Shown in pieces: positions 48,214-56,460 of a stretch of 64,000 nt of DNA; position 1 is the stretch's first letter; each line of letters opens with the position of its first letter. Under the pieces are notes generated by a model, which ran no database searches, had not been told where the DNA came from, and saw only the letters and a list, made by a program, of their open reading frames with translations. The position numbers were made by a program, and so were the translations under genes. The DNA is from Alkalihalobacillus deserti (lineage in GTDB: Bacteria; Bacillota; Bacilli; Bacillales; Bacillaceae_D): NCBI RefSeq assembly GCF_020734105.1, contig NZ_JAJAFR010000001.1, positions 124,001 to 188,000 on the forward strand, given 5' to 3'.

Positions 48214-48272
48214 CGGTTAATTGGAAGAAGTCGGGAACCATGGTTGTTAGATAATTTATGTACTATATGCTA

Positions 48273-48319
48273 AGAGGGTGTTGTTAGGTCAAAACTGACC
48301 TAACAACACCCTCTTTTTA
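48273..48319. terminator. Terminator after pbpA
   Basis: AGAGGGTGTTGTTAGGTCA and TGACCTAACAACACCCTCT form an exact 19 bp stem around AAAC, followed by TTTTTAT. Confidence 0.92.
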
Positions 48320-48367
48320 TTAAAAGATAAGAAAGTATAAAATTCGAGTGAATACAGGAAGTGTCTT

Positions 48368-48451
48368 CAATGGCTCCAACGCTGCACGTCAAACGACAAG
48401 AAACCCACTTGCTATTCAACTTAAAGGAAAGCAGCGGTCCCGCGCATTGCT
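48368..48451 (-). repeat. Dispersed structured repeat, copy D (minus strand)
   Basis: On the minus strand it reads AGCAATGCGCGGGACCGCTG to GCAGCGTTGGAGCCATTG, with ends that pair (GCAATG/CATTG), CGCTGC/GCAGCG, and a third inner stem variant (AGCAAG/CTTGTC) with a TGGGTTT loop. Just before it on that strand is a hairpin (ACGGCGCTAGCCGTC). It lies behind the minus-strand gene remnant, so orientation follows the upstream gene. Confidence 0.7.
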
Positions 48452-48466
48452 TCTAAGAAAAGACGG

Positions 48467-48914
48467 CTAGCGCCGTTTTTTCTTATGAAATCGTTTGAAT
48501 AATTTTTCTATTGTCATGTCACTGCTAAGTTCGTAAAAACCAGTCTTTAATGATGTCGATAATCCTAATTGTTCAACAACATTCAGGAATTGGTCGCGAT
48601 CTTGAATGATTTGACCATTGACTAGGCGATCAGCAATTTCGAAACTTGACATACGAGGATCGATTTCAAGAAAAAGAATATAGACTGTTTTTTGAATCTC
48701 TTCAATTTGTTTGTCTAGATGTTCTAAGTTTTTTATCCTCTTTTAATTGCCTTAATTCTTTCTCAGGTAAAACAGTGAGACCATGGTTAGCCATTTTCAT
48801 TTCCTCAATTGTAAGTGGTTAAGCTATAAGTTCTTCAGAGACTTTGCCCTGAGTAAGATAAAAGGTGCCTGCTAAAACAGCAGTTGCAAAGGTTTGTAAT
48901 CCATTGGAACTCAT
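48467..48914 (-). pseudogene. Decayed yqzC-like gene (short MltG-related membrane protein)
   Basis: On the minus strand ATG 48914 opens MSSNGLQTFATAVLAGTFYL, an N-terminal membrane anchor. After 31 residues an in-frame TAA (GCT TAA CCA) stops it. The same frame continues as PLTIEEMKMANHGLTVLP to RQLKEDK. At a run of six A (48729-48734 on the plus strand) the frame slips; removing one A restores DKNLEHLDKQIEEIQKTV and the rest, to LSSDMTIEKLFKRFHKKKRR. The whole would be about 148 residues, the size of the YqzC-type proteins related to the N-terminal part of MltG. One nonsense change and one homopolymer indel point to a pseudogene, unless either is a sequencing error. ATG 48794 with GAGG eight bases upstream could start an internal product. 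Confidence 0.7.
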
Positions 48915-48915
48915 A

Positions 48916-49290
48916 CTACATCTCCCTAAAGCTATTCGGTTTGAGCTTTGACTCGATTAAATGGATCACTTCATTTTTTGACAGGTTAGTCTTAGTTGCA
49001 ATTGATTGTATGTCAAACCCTTGTTCATAGAGTTCAAGAATCTCTTCCAGTAATTTACTGTGTGAATTAGAATGGTTTTGTCTGAACGCGGTCGATTGTT
49101 CAGCACTTATAAGTAATTCGTCCTCGAGAAGGCGAACTTTTCTTTTTAATTGGTAAATCTCCTGCATATAGGTTATGGATATTTGTTCTACTTGTTTTTC
49201 CAATTCAGCTGTTTTGTCTTTTCTAAAAAATGAAAGGATAAAGAGAAATGCTGCAAGCGAAAATAAACAAATTAAAACGACTTCTAACAT
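48916..49290 (-). CDS. Membrane-anchored coiled-coil protein
   Basis: The 124-residue product has an N-terminal membrane helix (LEVVLICLFSLAAFLFILSF), a coiled coil (KQVEQISITYMQEIYQLKRKV is too long to give; residues about 30-60) and a C-terminal helix-turn-helix-like segment GFDIQSIATKTNLSKNEV. This layout recalls SwrB and the YqzD-type proteins of Bacillus. Its stop codon overlaps the region just before the start of the decayed yqzC-like gene, so the two were translated together. The function is not known. Confidence 0.7.
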   Translation of the reverse strand: MLEVVLICLFSLAAFLFILSFFRKDKTAELEKQVEQISITYMQEIYQLKRKVRLLEDELLISAEQSTAFRQNHSNSHSKLLEEILELYEQGFDIQSIATKTNLSKNEVIHLIESKLKPNSFREM

Positions 49291-49793
49291 ATATTTACCT
49301 TCTTTCTACAATCGTTTCGAGAATGGCATTAAGACTTTTGCCAACGCTCTGAGTCTAGTTTAGAAATGACAAGAGGTATATGTGCTCTATGCTTTCTTAG
49401 TAAAATAATGGTCTATTTGCATTATACATCTAAAAAAGATGAATGCGAAACGAAAGTCTTCCAATTTGAATCGTATATCGACAATTTCTCGTTTCTTTTA
49501 TTAAAGACGAGTGATTACCTGTTTATTCAACAAGATACGACCTCTTTTTGTTGACAAAATTTGCTATCGAATGAAGGCGAATAATTTTTTTAGTTCTTGA
49601 AGGTGACAACTAGCTTAAGCCTGACAAAAAAAGACAAATTAGCCTGCTTGTTCATAGAATTTTGGAGCTGTATGATTAACGTAACAAAAGAAATAGTCAT
49701 AATAGAATAGAAACAACATAGAAAGATGCCGCTTGACTTTAAATAATGATAAAAAGTAAGTGACAACTAACTAATAATTAGGAGGTGAAGATA
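49291..49793. other. Intergenic stretch before the glucan cluster
   Basis: About 500 bases hold no convincing gene. It serves as the upstream region of both the minus-strand coiled-coil gene and the DUF4912 gene. A TTGACT at 49733-49738 could be a -35 box for the cluster, but I see no good -10 at the right distance. AGGAGGTGAAG at 49780 is the ribosome site for the next gene. Confidence 0.45.
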
Positions 49794-50432
49794 GTGATTG
49801 AACAAATATTAGCCCTTCGTGAAAAAGGTTACTCTTTTCGGAAAGTAGCAAGTGAATTAGATACAACAGTTGGAAAAGTACAATATCGATATCAAAAGCA
49901 TCTTCAACAACAAGAAAACCCTGATCATGTGGATGATGAGAAGGTTCACTTCTTACAAAGTATACCTGCCAGTTATGACAGAGATGAAGTAACCTTGCTG
50001 CCGCAAAGCCCAACGGTTATTCACGCCTTTTGGGAATTAAGTGGATCTTTGCGTCAAATGTCAGAACATCAATGCAGATTACCATGGCATGAATTAAGAA
50101 AACAATTACGAGTATATGATTGCACGATGATTGATTTTAATGGTCACAACGGACACCGATATTTTGATATTGAGATTCCAGAGATGACTAATAATTGGAC
50201 CATCCACGGTCTAGAACCGAACCGAACGTATATGGTTGATTTTGGAGTTATCACAAGACAACACACGTTTCTCTCACTTCTTCGTTCCAATGCCATAGAC
50301 ACTCCGAGATCTACGGATAGTCAAAAGGGATTACATGTGAACGCAGTTTATGAATGGAAACAGGGTCAATCTAATGAGCCTAAATGGCTAGAACATTTTA
50401 GCACGTATTCATATTACGAGACGGTAAAGTAA
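49794..50432 (+). CDS. DUF4912 protein with N-terminal helix-turn-helix
   Basis: The 212-residue protein opens with a short helix-turn-helix-like segment (ILALREKGYSFRKVASELD). A DUF4912 domain follows from about residue 50, with LPQSPTVIHAFWELSG, LRVYDCTMIDFNGHNG and GLEPNRTYMVDFGVI. DUF4912 has a beta-sandwich-like pattern and occurs next to alpha-glucan genes in Firmicutes; its role is unknown. AGGAGG fits GTG 49794 (spacing 8) better than GTG 49785. The next gene starts 13 bases after its stop, so it heads the four-gene cluster. It might regulate or target the glucan enzymes. Confidence 0.85.
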   Translation: MIEQILALREKGYSFRKVASELDTTVGKVQYRYQKHLQQQENPDHVDDEKVHFLQSIPASYDRDEVTLLPQSPTVIHAFWELSGSLRQMSEHQCRLPWHELRKQLRVYDCTMIDFNGHNGHRYFDIEIPEMTNNWTIHGLEPNRTYMVDFGVITRQHTFLSLLRSNAIDTPRSTDSQKGLHVNAVYEWKQGQSNEPKWLEHFSTYSYYETVK

Positions 50433-50445
50433 GGGGGGATTATTT

Positions 50446-53226
50446 ATGAAAGAAGGCTATTTTTCGTTAGTACTACATGCGCACCTGCCATATGTTCGAC
50501 ATAAAGAAGAGGGGCGTCTAGAGGAACGTTGGCTATTTGAGGCGATAACAGAGTCTTATATTCCATTGTTGTGGGAGTTAAATCAAACCGATATTAAAGA
50601 CGCGTTAACGATATCGTTTTCCCCTCCCGTATTAGAAATGTTAGCAGATCCAATTATTCAAGAACGCTACCTGGACTATATTATCAAAACGGAAGAATTG
50701 CTTCACAAAGAAGCAGAATCTATCATAACGTCAGAAGAAAAAGAGCTTAATAAATTTTACATACACCGATATCAGAAAATTAAGGATACATTTCTAAATT
50801 TGGATAAAAACGTACTATATGGTTATCGTGAACTATTCAAAAAAGGGGCTATTTCTTGTATTACGAGTGCTGCAACACATGCATTTTTACCTTACGTGAA
50901 AACGAAAGCGGCCATTCGTTCACAAGTTGTTGAAGCGATCCGTTGTTTTCAACAACATTTTGGAGTGAAGCCAAAAGGTTTTTGGTTACCCGAGTGTGCA
51001 ATAGCTCCTGGTATAGATCGAATTCTTGTTGAAGAAGGAATTTCTTATTCTTTTGTTGACGAGCATGCATTAATAAATGCTGATCCAAACCCTACTAAAG
51101 GTTCCGGGGCGCCTATTTATTCTCCGCATGGACTTATTCTTTTTCCGAGGCATACAGATCTCTCAAGCAAAGTATGGAGTTCCACTTTAGGGTATCCAGG
51201 AGACGTAGATTATCGCGAATTCTACCGAGATATTGCATATGAACGTGACTGGGACTATATCAAACCTTTTGTGCATGAAGAAGTAAGAATAGATACAGGA
51301 ATTAAACATAAGCGAATTACGGGTCATGGTGAAGAAAAAGACATTTATGTTCCTGATTGGGCAAAGGGAAAAGTGCTGGCTCACGCCGAACATTTTCTTG
51401 GGTCGATTGAACAAGAGATAAATGATCACGGCGATCAATGCTATCCTCCTTACTTAATGGTAACCCCATTTGATGCCGAGCTTTTTGGGCACTGGTGGTT
51501 TGAAGGACCTGACTGGATTGGACAAGTATTAAAAAAAGGGCAAGGTCGAGTTCAGTTTATAACACCTGAGACTTATATCAATCGTCATTACCAAGACTTT
51601 GAGACGGCTCATGTTTCATTTTCGACTTGGGGTCGTGATGGTTATGGGCATGTTTGGATCAATGAAAAGAATGATTATTTATATCGACATCATCAACGAA
51701 TGGAAACGGATCTTACGACCATGGTTGCTTTGTTATCACAACCTAATGAGCTTGAGAAACGTGCATTGAAGCAAATGGTTCGTGAGTGGATGTTGGCTGT
51801 AAGCTCTGACTGGGCCTTTATTATCGATGGTCAAAGTGCAGTTCAATACGCTGAAGAGCGATTTTTAACGCATTTATCCCGATTTGATGCTTTAAAAGAA
51901 AAGTTACTAGACGGAAACATTCAAGAAAACTGGTTAATCGTGATTGAACAAGGATTTCCGTTCTTAAAAGAAATTGATGAACAAATATTCTTCTCTCCTC
52001 ATGATGCTTATGTCCAATCAAATAGTGTAAAGCATGGTGAAGGCGTTAAGAAACGTTCTATTCTAATGTTAAGTTGGGAATTTCCACCAATGATGGTAGG
52101 AGGTTTATCACGTCATGTATTTGATTTATCAAGAGCAATGGTTCATGCAGGACATGAAGTACATGTTGTGACATCGCATGTGGCTGGTTACCCAGACTTT
52201 GAAACTACTCAAGGGGTGAATGTCCATCGAATCAAAGGGTTGCAACCTGAATCAGAACAATTCTTTGACTGGGTAGCTAGTTTGAATCTATCAATGGTGC
52301 AATACATTAACAAGCTTACTAGAAAAATAAATTTTGATATTATTCACGCTCATGACTGGCTAGTAGGTGTTGCAGCAACTGCTTTGAAGCGTTCGCTTCA
52401 GATTCCTTTACTTGCAACGATCCATGCAACTGAACATGGGAGAAATAATGGAATTCATAGCGAACTCCAATATGAAATTAATCAAAAAGAATGGGAATTA
52501 AGTTATGAAGCAGATCACATCATTGTTTGTAGTGATTACATGGAAAAGGAGCTTCAATCTATATTCTCATTACCAGAGGAAAAGGTTTCTGTTATTCCAA
52601 ATGGAGTTGATTTTGAACTGATCAAACCACAAAAAAACTGTAATTCTATAGAAAAGAATGATGCTTTCACTATTTTTTCTGTTGGTCGAATGGTGAAAGA
52701 AAAAGGATTTCAATCAGTCATTAATGCTGCAGCTATTTTGAAGGAACGAAACGTAAAGATCCGCTTTGTTATTGCTGGTAAAGGTCCGATGCTCGAAGCT
52801 TATCAGCAACAAGTGAGGGAAAGACAATTAGAATCTTACATTAATTTTCTTGGATTTATAAGCGATGATGAGAGAAATGAATGGTTTTATCGGTGTGATG
52901 CAACCATCTTTCCGAGTCTATATGAACCGTTTGGAATTGTTGCTCTTGAAGGCCTCGCAGCGGGTAAAGCGACAATTGTATCAGACACAGGTGGGTTATC
53001 AGGGATTATTCGTCACGATGAAAATGGAGTTAAGTTTATTCCAGGTGATGAAGGAAGTCTAGTTACTCAAGTACTCTATTTGTATAATCATCCCATTTTA
53101 AGAGAGGCATTAGCTACACAAGGACTGAAGGATGTAAAAACACGTTTTGATTGGAGCACAATTGCCGATCAAACTGAGATAGCAATAAAGAAGTGTCTAG
53201 GAGAAGAGCTAGAGTTATCTATTTAA
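50446..53226 (+). CDS. GH57 branching enzyme fused to GT4 glucan synthase
   Basis: This 926-residue protein joins two enzymes usually encoded apart. Residues 1-525 are a GH57 / DUF1957 1,4-alpha-glucan branching domain: LHAHLPYVRH at the start, catalytic Glu183 in WLPECAIAPG, and catalytic Asp343 in TPFDAELFGHWWFEG, all present. Residues about 535-920 are a GT-B glycosyltransferase of family GT4, with LSWEFPPMMVGGLSRHVFDL, IHAHDWL, SVGRMVKEKG and the donor motif E827-x7-E835 in EPFGIVALE. It should extend an alpha-1,4 glucan and add alpha-1,6 branches. GGGGGG before the ATG is the ribosome site. Some thermophiles and Firmicutes carry a similar fusion; I know of no experimental description in Bacillaceae. 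Confidence 0.88.
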   Translation: MKEGYFSLVLHAHLPYVRHKEEGRLEERWLFEAITESYIPLLWELNQTDIKDALTISFSPPVLEMLADPIIQERYLDYIIKTEELLHKEAESIITSEEKELNKFYIHRYQKIKDTFLNLDKNVLYGYRELFKKGAISCITSAATHAFLPYVKTKAAIRSQVVEAIRCFQQHFGVKPKGFWLPECAIAPGIDRILVEEGISYSFVDEHALINADPNPTKGSGAPIYSPHGLILFPRHTDLSSKVWSSTLGYPGDVDYREFYRDIAYERDWDYIKPFVHEEVRIDTGIKHKRITGHGEEKDIYVPDWAKGKVLAHAEHFLGSIEQEINDHGDQCYPPYLMVTPFDAELFGHWWFEGPDWIGQVLKKGQGRVQFITPETYINRHYQDFETAHVSFSTWGRDGYGHVWINEKNDYLYRHHQRMETDLTTMVALLSQPNELEKRALKQMVREWMLAVSSDWAFIIDGQSAVQYAEERFLTHLSRFDALKEKLLDGNIQENWLIVIEQGFPFLKEIDEQIFFSPHDAYVQSNSVKHGEGVKKRSILMLSWEFPPMMVGGLSRHVFDLSRAMVHAGHEVHVVTSHVAGYPDFETTQGVNVHRIKGLQPESEQFFDWVASLNLSMVQYINKLTRKINFDIIHAHDWLVGVAATALKRSLQIPLLATIHATEHGRNNGIHSELQYEINQKEWELSYEADHIIVCSDYMEKELQSIFSLPEEKVSVIPNGVDFELIKPQKNCNSIEKNDAFTIFSVGRMVKEKGFQSVINAAAILKERNVKIRFVIAGKGPMLEAYQQQVRERQLESYINFLGFISDDERNEWFYRCDATIFPSLYEPFGIVALEGLAAGKATIVSDTGGLSGIIRHDENGVKFIPGDEGSLVTQVLYLYNHPILREALATQGLKDVKTRFDWSTIADQTEIAIKKCLGEELELSI

Positions 53227-53244
53227 TATAGGAGGTTTGATGTA

Positions 53245-55659
53245 ATGAAAGGTGTCATCATGGCTGGAGGAAAAGGAACAAGACTACGCCCATTAACTTG
53301 TAATGTACCAAAACCAATGGTTCCATTAATTGAAAAACCTGTTATGCAATATAGTATTGAGCTGTTAAAGAAGTATGGAATTACGGATATTGCGGTTACA
53401 ATTCAATATTTACCAGATGTAATAAGAGATTATTTCGGAGATGGTTCCAAGTTCGGTGTAAATCTAACCTACTTCGAAGAAACAACCCCTCTGGGTACAG
53501 CGGGTAGTGTAAAACAAGCTGAATCTTTTCTAGATGAACCTTTTATAGTTGTAAGTGGAGATGCCTTAACTGACTTTGACCTAAAAGCTGGAGTGGACTT
53601 CCATAATGAGCATAATAGTGTTACAACCATTTTTATGAAACAAGTCGAATGTCCGCTTGAATTTGGCGTTATTATGACAGATGAACAAAATCAAATTATT
53701 CGTTTCCTTGAAAAGCCAAGTTGGAGTGAAGTATTTAGTGATACGGTCAATACAGGGATTTATATTATGGATCCTAGTATTTTCTCCTACATCCCAAGGA
53801 ATGCAATTTGTGATTTTAGCAAAGATGTATTCCCGCGTCTGTTAGAGAAAAAAGCAGGGCTTTATGGGTATTCTGCAACAGGGTATTGGTCCGATATTGG
53901 GAACTTAAAGCAATATCGTCAGGCGCATAGTGATCTTTTAAATGGAGAGCTTATTGCTGATATTGCTGGAACCGAAGTGGAACCTCATATTTGGATCGGT
54001 GAAAATGTCATTCTTGAAGAAGGTGTAACGATCGAAGCTCCTGTAGCTATTGGTTCTAATACGATTATCCAAACAGGAGCTATCATCGGTCCACATACGA
54101 TTATTGGTTCAGGGACAACCATTTCGAATCGAGCTTCTTTAAAAAGATCAGTTATCTGGAATGGGAATTACATTGGTGAAAACAGTGAGCTAAGAGGTGC
54201 GACATTATGTCATGGGGTCACAGTAGGACCGAAGACCTCTATATATGAAGATGTAGTCGTTGGACATCATAGTACAGTGGGTGAAGGAGCAATCATCCAA
54301 CCTGAGGCTAAAGTATGGCCATATAAGAGAATTGAGGAATTTTCAACGGTTGAAAAAGCCTTTATTTGGAACGAAGTTGGCGTTAGATCTCTCTTAACTG
54401 GTCATAAAGCTACTGGAATTGCAAATGTTGAATTGACTCCTGAGAACGGTTCGAAATTAGGGGCTGCATACGGAAGTCTGCTAAATCAAGGAGACAAAGT
54501 GTTAGTGGCAAGCGACGGAAACTCATTCTCAGAGCTTTTAAAACTTTCTTTGATCCAAAGTTTACAAGCAGTTGGCGTTCATGTGGTCGAACTTGGACAG
54601 ACAATGCTTCCAATCTTAAGATATAGTGTTGAAAACGAAGCAGTACAAGGTGGAGTTTACATTAGACTATCTGGTCGGAACGCAGAAAAGCAAATGGTTA
54701 TAGAATTTTTTAACGAAGAGGGTTTACCAATTGATTCAACCAATCAACGTGAACTCGAGCAAATTATCTTATTTCATGCCTATCGTCGAGTAGCGTTTGA
54801 TTACATTGGAAAATTAGAGTATAACAGCGCACTAGAAGATAAGTACGAACAACAACTTATAAGGAATGTCAATCAGATAGCAGTTAAAGAAAGAAAGTGG
54901 AAGGTAGGACTTCATAATGAAGCGGCAAATGAACTAACATTTTTACCATCAATGCTAGAGAAACTTGGTTGCGTTGTCTATCAAATTCCAAAACAGATTG
55001 ATATCGAAGCTATGAAAACTTATTTGCTCACCCTTAACATAGATTTTTCAATCATGTTAGGTGAGAGTGGTGAATTTATCAGCTTAATGACAGAGGATGG
55101 GAAACTTGTCACTGAGGAAGAACAGATGACATTGTTTTTATTATTACAACTTGAAAAAGGATTGCGTTCAAAACTAGCTATTCCACTTTACGGTGGATCC
55201 GCCCTTGAGGAGATTGCAGCTAGTTATGATAAGACATTAATCCGTTCTAAGACATCAGCTAGAGCAATGATGGAATCTGAAGGTACTGTACAAATGATGT
55301 ATTATGACGCTCCTTTTGCGATCACTCATTTATTGGAATATTTAACAGAAAAAGAAATGTCTTTATCAACACTTTTGACAAAGCTACCAATTCAATCGAT
55401 TTATAAGGAAGAGATTACTTGCAGGACCGAGCAAAAAGGACTTGTTATGCGGAAGTTAATGGAGTCTATCAAAGGAAAAGAAGTCGAACTTATTGATGGA
55501 ATGAAAGTACATCAAGAAGATAGTTGGACCTATATTATACCAGACCAAGAAGATGGATTATTTACAATCTATGCTCAATCTAAAGATGGAGAGCATGCAA
55601 AACAATTGGCGGGTGAATACATTGAACAAATTAACGTTATTAAAAAGCAAACATCCTAA
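53245..55659 (+). CDS. Nucleotidyltransferase / hexapeptide / phosphomutase-like fusion
   Basis: The 804-residue protein has three parts. Residues 1-235 are an NTP-transferase (GGKGTRLRPLT, VPKPMVPL, VSGDALTDFDL) of the sugar-1-phosphate nucleotidyltransferase family, often annotated as mannose-1-phosphate guanylyltransferase. Residues about 245-360 form a left-handed beta-helix of hexapeptide repeats (GENVILEEGVTIEAPVAIGS and so on). Residues about 380-800 match phosphoglucomutase/phosphomannomutase, but the serine loop reads YIRLSGRN (Ser476) instead of TASHNP and the metal loop DGDGDR is replaced by GESGEF near residue 605. The mutase part is probably inactive and may be regulatory. It could supply the nucleotide sugar used by the preceding glucan synthase. 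Confidence 0.88.
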   Translation: MKGVIMAGGKGTRLRPLTCNVPKPMVPLIEKPVMQYSIELLKKYGITDIAVTIQYLPDVIRDYFGDGSKFGVNLTYFEETTPLGTAGSVKQAESFLDEPFIVVSGDALTDFDLKAGVDFHNEHNSVTTIFMKQVECPLEFGVIMTDEQNQIIRFLEKPSWSEVFSDTVNTGIYIMDPSIFSYIPRNAICDFSKDVFPRLLEKKAGLYGYSATGYWSDIGNLKQYRQAHSDLLNGELIADIAGTEVEPHIWIGENVILEEGVTIEAPVAIGSNTIIQTGAIIGPHTIIGSGTTISNRASLKRSVIWNGNYIGENSELRGATLCHGVTVGPKTSIYEDVVVGHHSTVGEGAIIQPEAKVWPYKRIEEFSTVEKAFIWNEVGVRSLLTGHKATGIANVELTPENGSKLGAAYGSLLNQGDKVLVASDGNSFSELLKLSLIQSLQAVGVHVVELGQTMLPILRYSVENEAVQGGVYIRLSGRNAEKQMVIEFFNEEGLPIDSTNQRELEQIILFHAYRRVAFDYIGKLEYNSALEDKYEQQLIRNVNQIAVKERKWKVGLHNEAANELTFLPSMLEKLGCVVYQIPKQIDIEAMKTYLLTLNIDFSIMLGESGEFISLMTEDGKLVTEEEQMTLFLLLQLEKGLRSKLAIPLYGGSALEEIAASYDKTLIRSKTSARAMMESEGTVQMMYYDAPFAITHLLEYLTEKEMSLSTLLTKLPIQSIYKEEITCRTEQKGLVMRKLMESIKGKEVELIDGMKVHQEDSWTYIIPDQEDGLFTIYAQSKDGEHAKQLAGEYIEQINVIKKQTS

Positions 55660-56302
55660 ACGAATTACAACAACACACTATCAATCTCAATTTATAAAGA
55701 GTTTTGGTATATGGATGGATGGAGAATGCTCTTGGTTAAGTAGTAAGGAGTGGGATCTGTCTCCGAAATTAGATCACACTTCAACATTGTCGATTTTAGT
55801 GGCCTATCATAAAAAGTGGGGAATGCAAATCACTGTTTTACAAGAAAGCGCTCCAACCGATCACGAAAGTGTCATGACTCTTATTTTGAAAAACCAAACT
55901 GAATGCAAAAAAGAAGTGAAATTTGTTTTCTATTGTCAACACAATCAAGAAAAAACAAAAAGCATTTCATTTGTATCTCCTTCTAAGCATGCTATCATGC
56001 AGCATAATGAGAGTCAGTTAACTTTAGTTTCTTCGAGATTTAATAGAGAAAAGGAAAGTCAACTTGCTGTTGGAAAAAAGGAGAAGATATGGTTTGAACG
56101 AGAAGGTAGATTGGCTCTTGCGCCTTTATGTCGTGACGGTCTTGAAAGTATGATTGTCACCAAGGTGGAACTTGAACCTTGGCAAGAAACCTATGGACGT
56201 ATTTGGGAAATATCCGGACATTCTGAACAGGAAATCTATGCGAGACATGATAAGCAAAAGATGTATCATCAATTAAAAAGTGCGGCAGAACGAACGTTAT
56301 AA
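55622..56302 (+). CDS. Beta-sandwich protein, possibly related to the N-domain of GH15-type enzymes
   Basis: The 226-residue product has no clear match I can name. It is rich in beta-strand pattern (FGIWMDGECSWLSSKEWD, TLSILVAYHKKWGMQITV, VMTLILKNQTECKKEVKFVF, SMIVTKVELEPWQETYGRIW). This resembles the supersandwich that precedes the catalytic barrel of bacterial GH15 glucoamylases and glycogen-debranching enzymes, but no barrel follows. ORF bounds allow starts as early as 55553; TTG 55622 is preferred because GGTGA lies five bases upstream. It overlaps the previous gene by 38 bases, so it is co-translated. It may bind glucan. Confidence 0.6.
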   Translation: MNKLTLLKSKHPKRITTTHYQSQFIKSFGIWMDGECSWLSSKEWDLSPKLDHTSTLSILVAYHKKWGMQITVLQESAPTDHESVMTLILKNQTECKKEVKFVFYCQHNQEKTKSISFVSPSKHAIMQHNESQLTLVSSRFNREKESQLAVGKKEKIWFEREGRLALAPLCRDGLESMIVTKVELEPWQETYGRIWEISGHSEQEIYARHDKQKMYHQLKSAAERTL

Positions 56303-56392
56303 ATCTTGCTAATATAAACGAAAAATGAGAACTTAACTTGTGTTAGACATCCTTTACTGGAACTAATGAACATCACTGTAAAGAAAAAACAC

Positions 56393-56421
56393 TTGATTGC
56401 TTCCCGAGAATTTGCTATTAT
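56393..56421 (+). promoter_or_regulatory. Promoter of rpmG
   Basis: TTGATT at 56393-56398 and TATTAT at 56416-56421, with 17 bases between, lie 40 bases before the gene. Confidence 0.65.
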
Positions 56422-56460
56422 ATTCAAGTATGAAGTAAGCATAGTTTGGAGGGATAGCAA

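Noticed and set aside
48729..48734. Programmed -1 frameshift at A6 in the yqzC-like gene
   Set aside because: The needed shift is +1 (or one base lost), and an upstream in-frame TAA already breaks the gene, so decay is the simpler reading.
49366..49554. 62-residue open frame upstream of the DUF4912 gene
   Set aside because: No good ribosome site and no recognisable pattern; codon use looks random.
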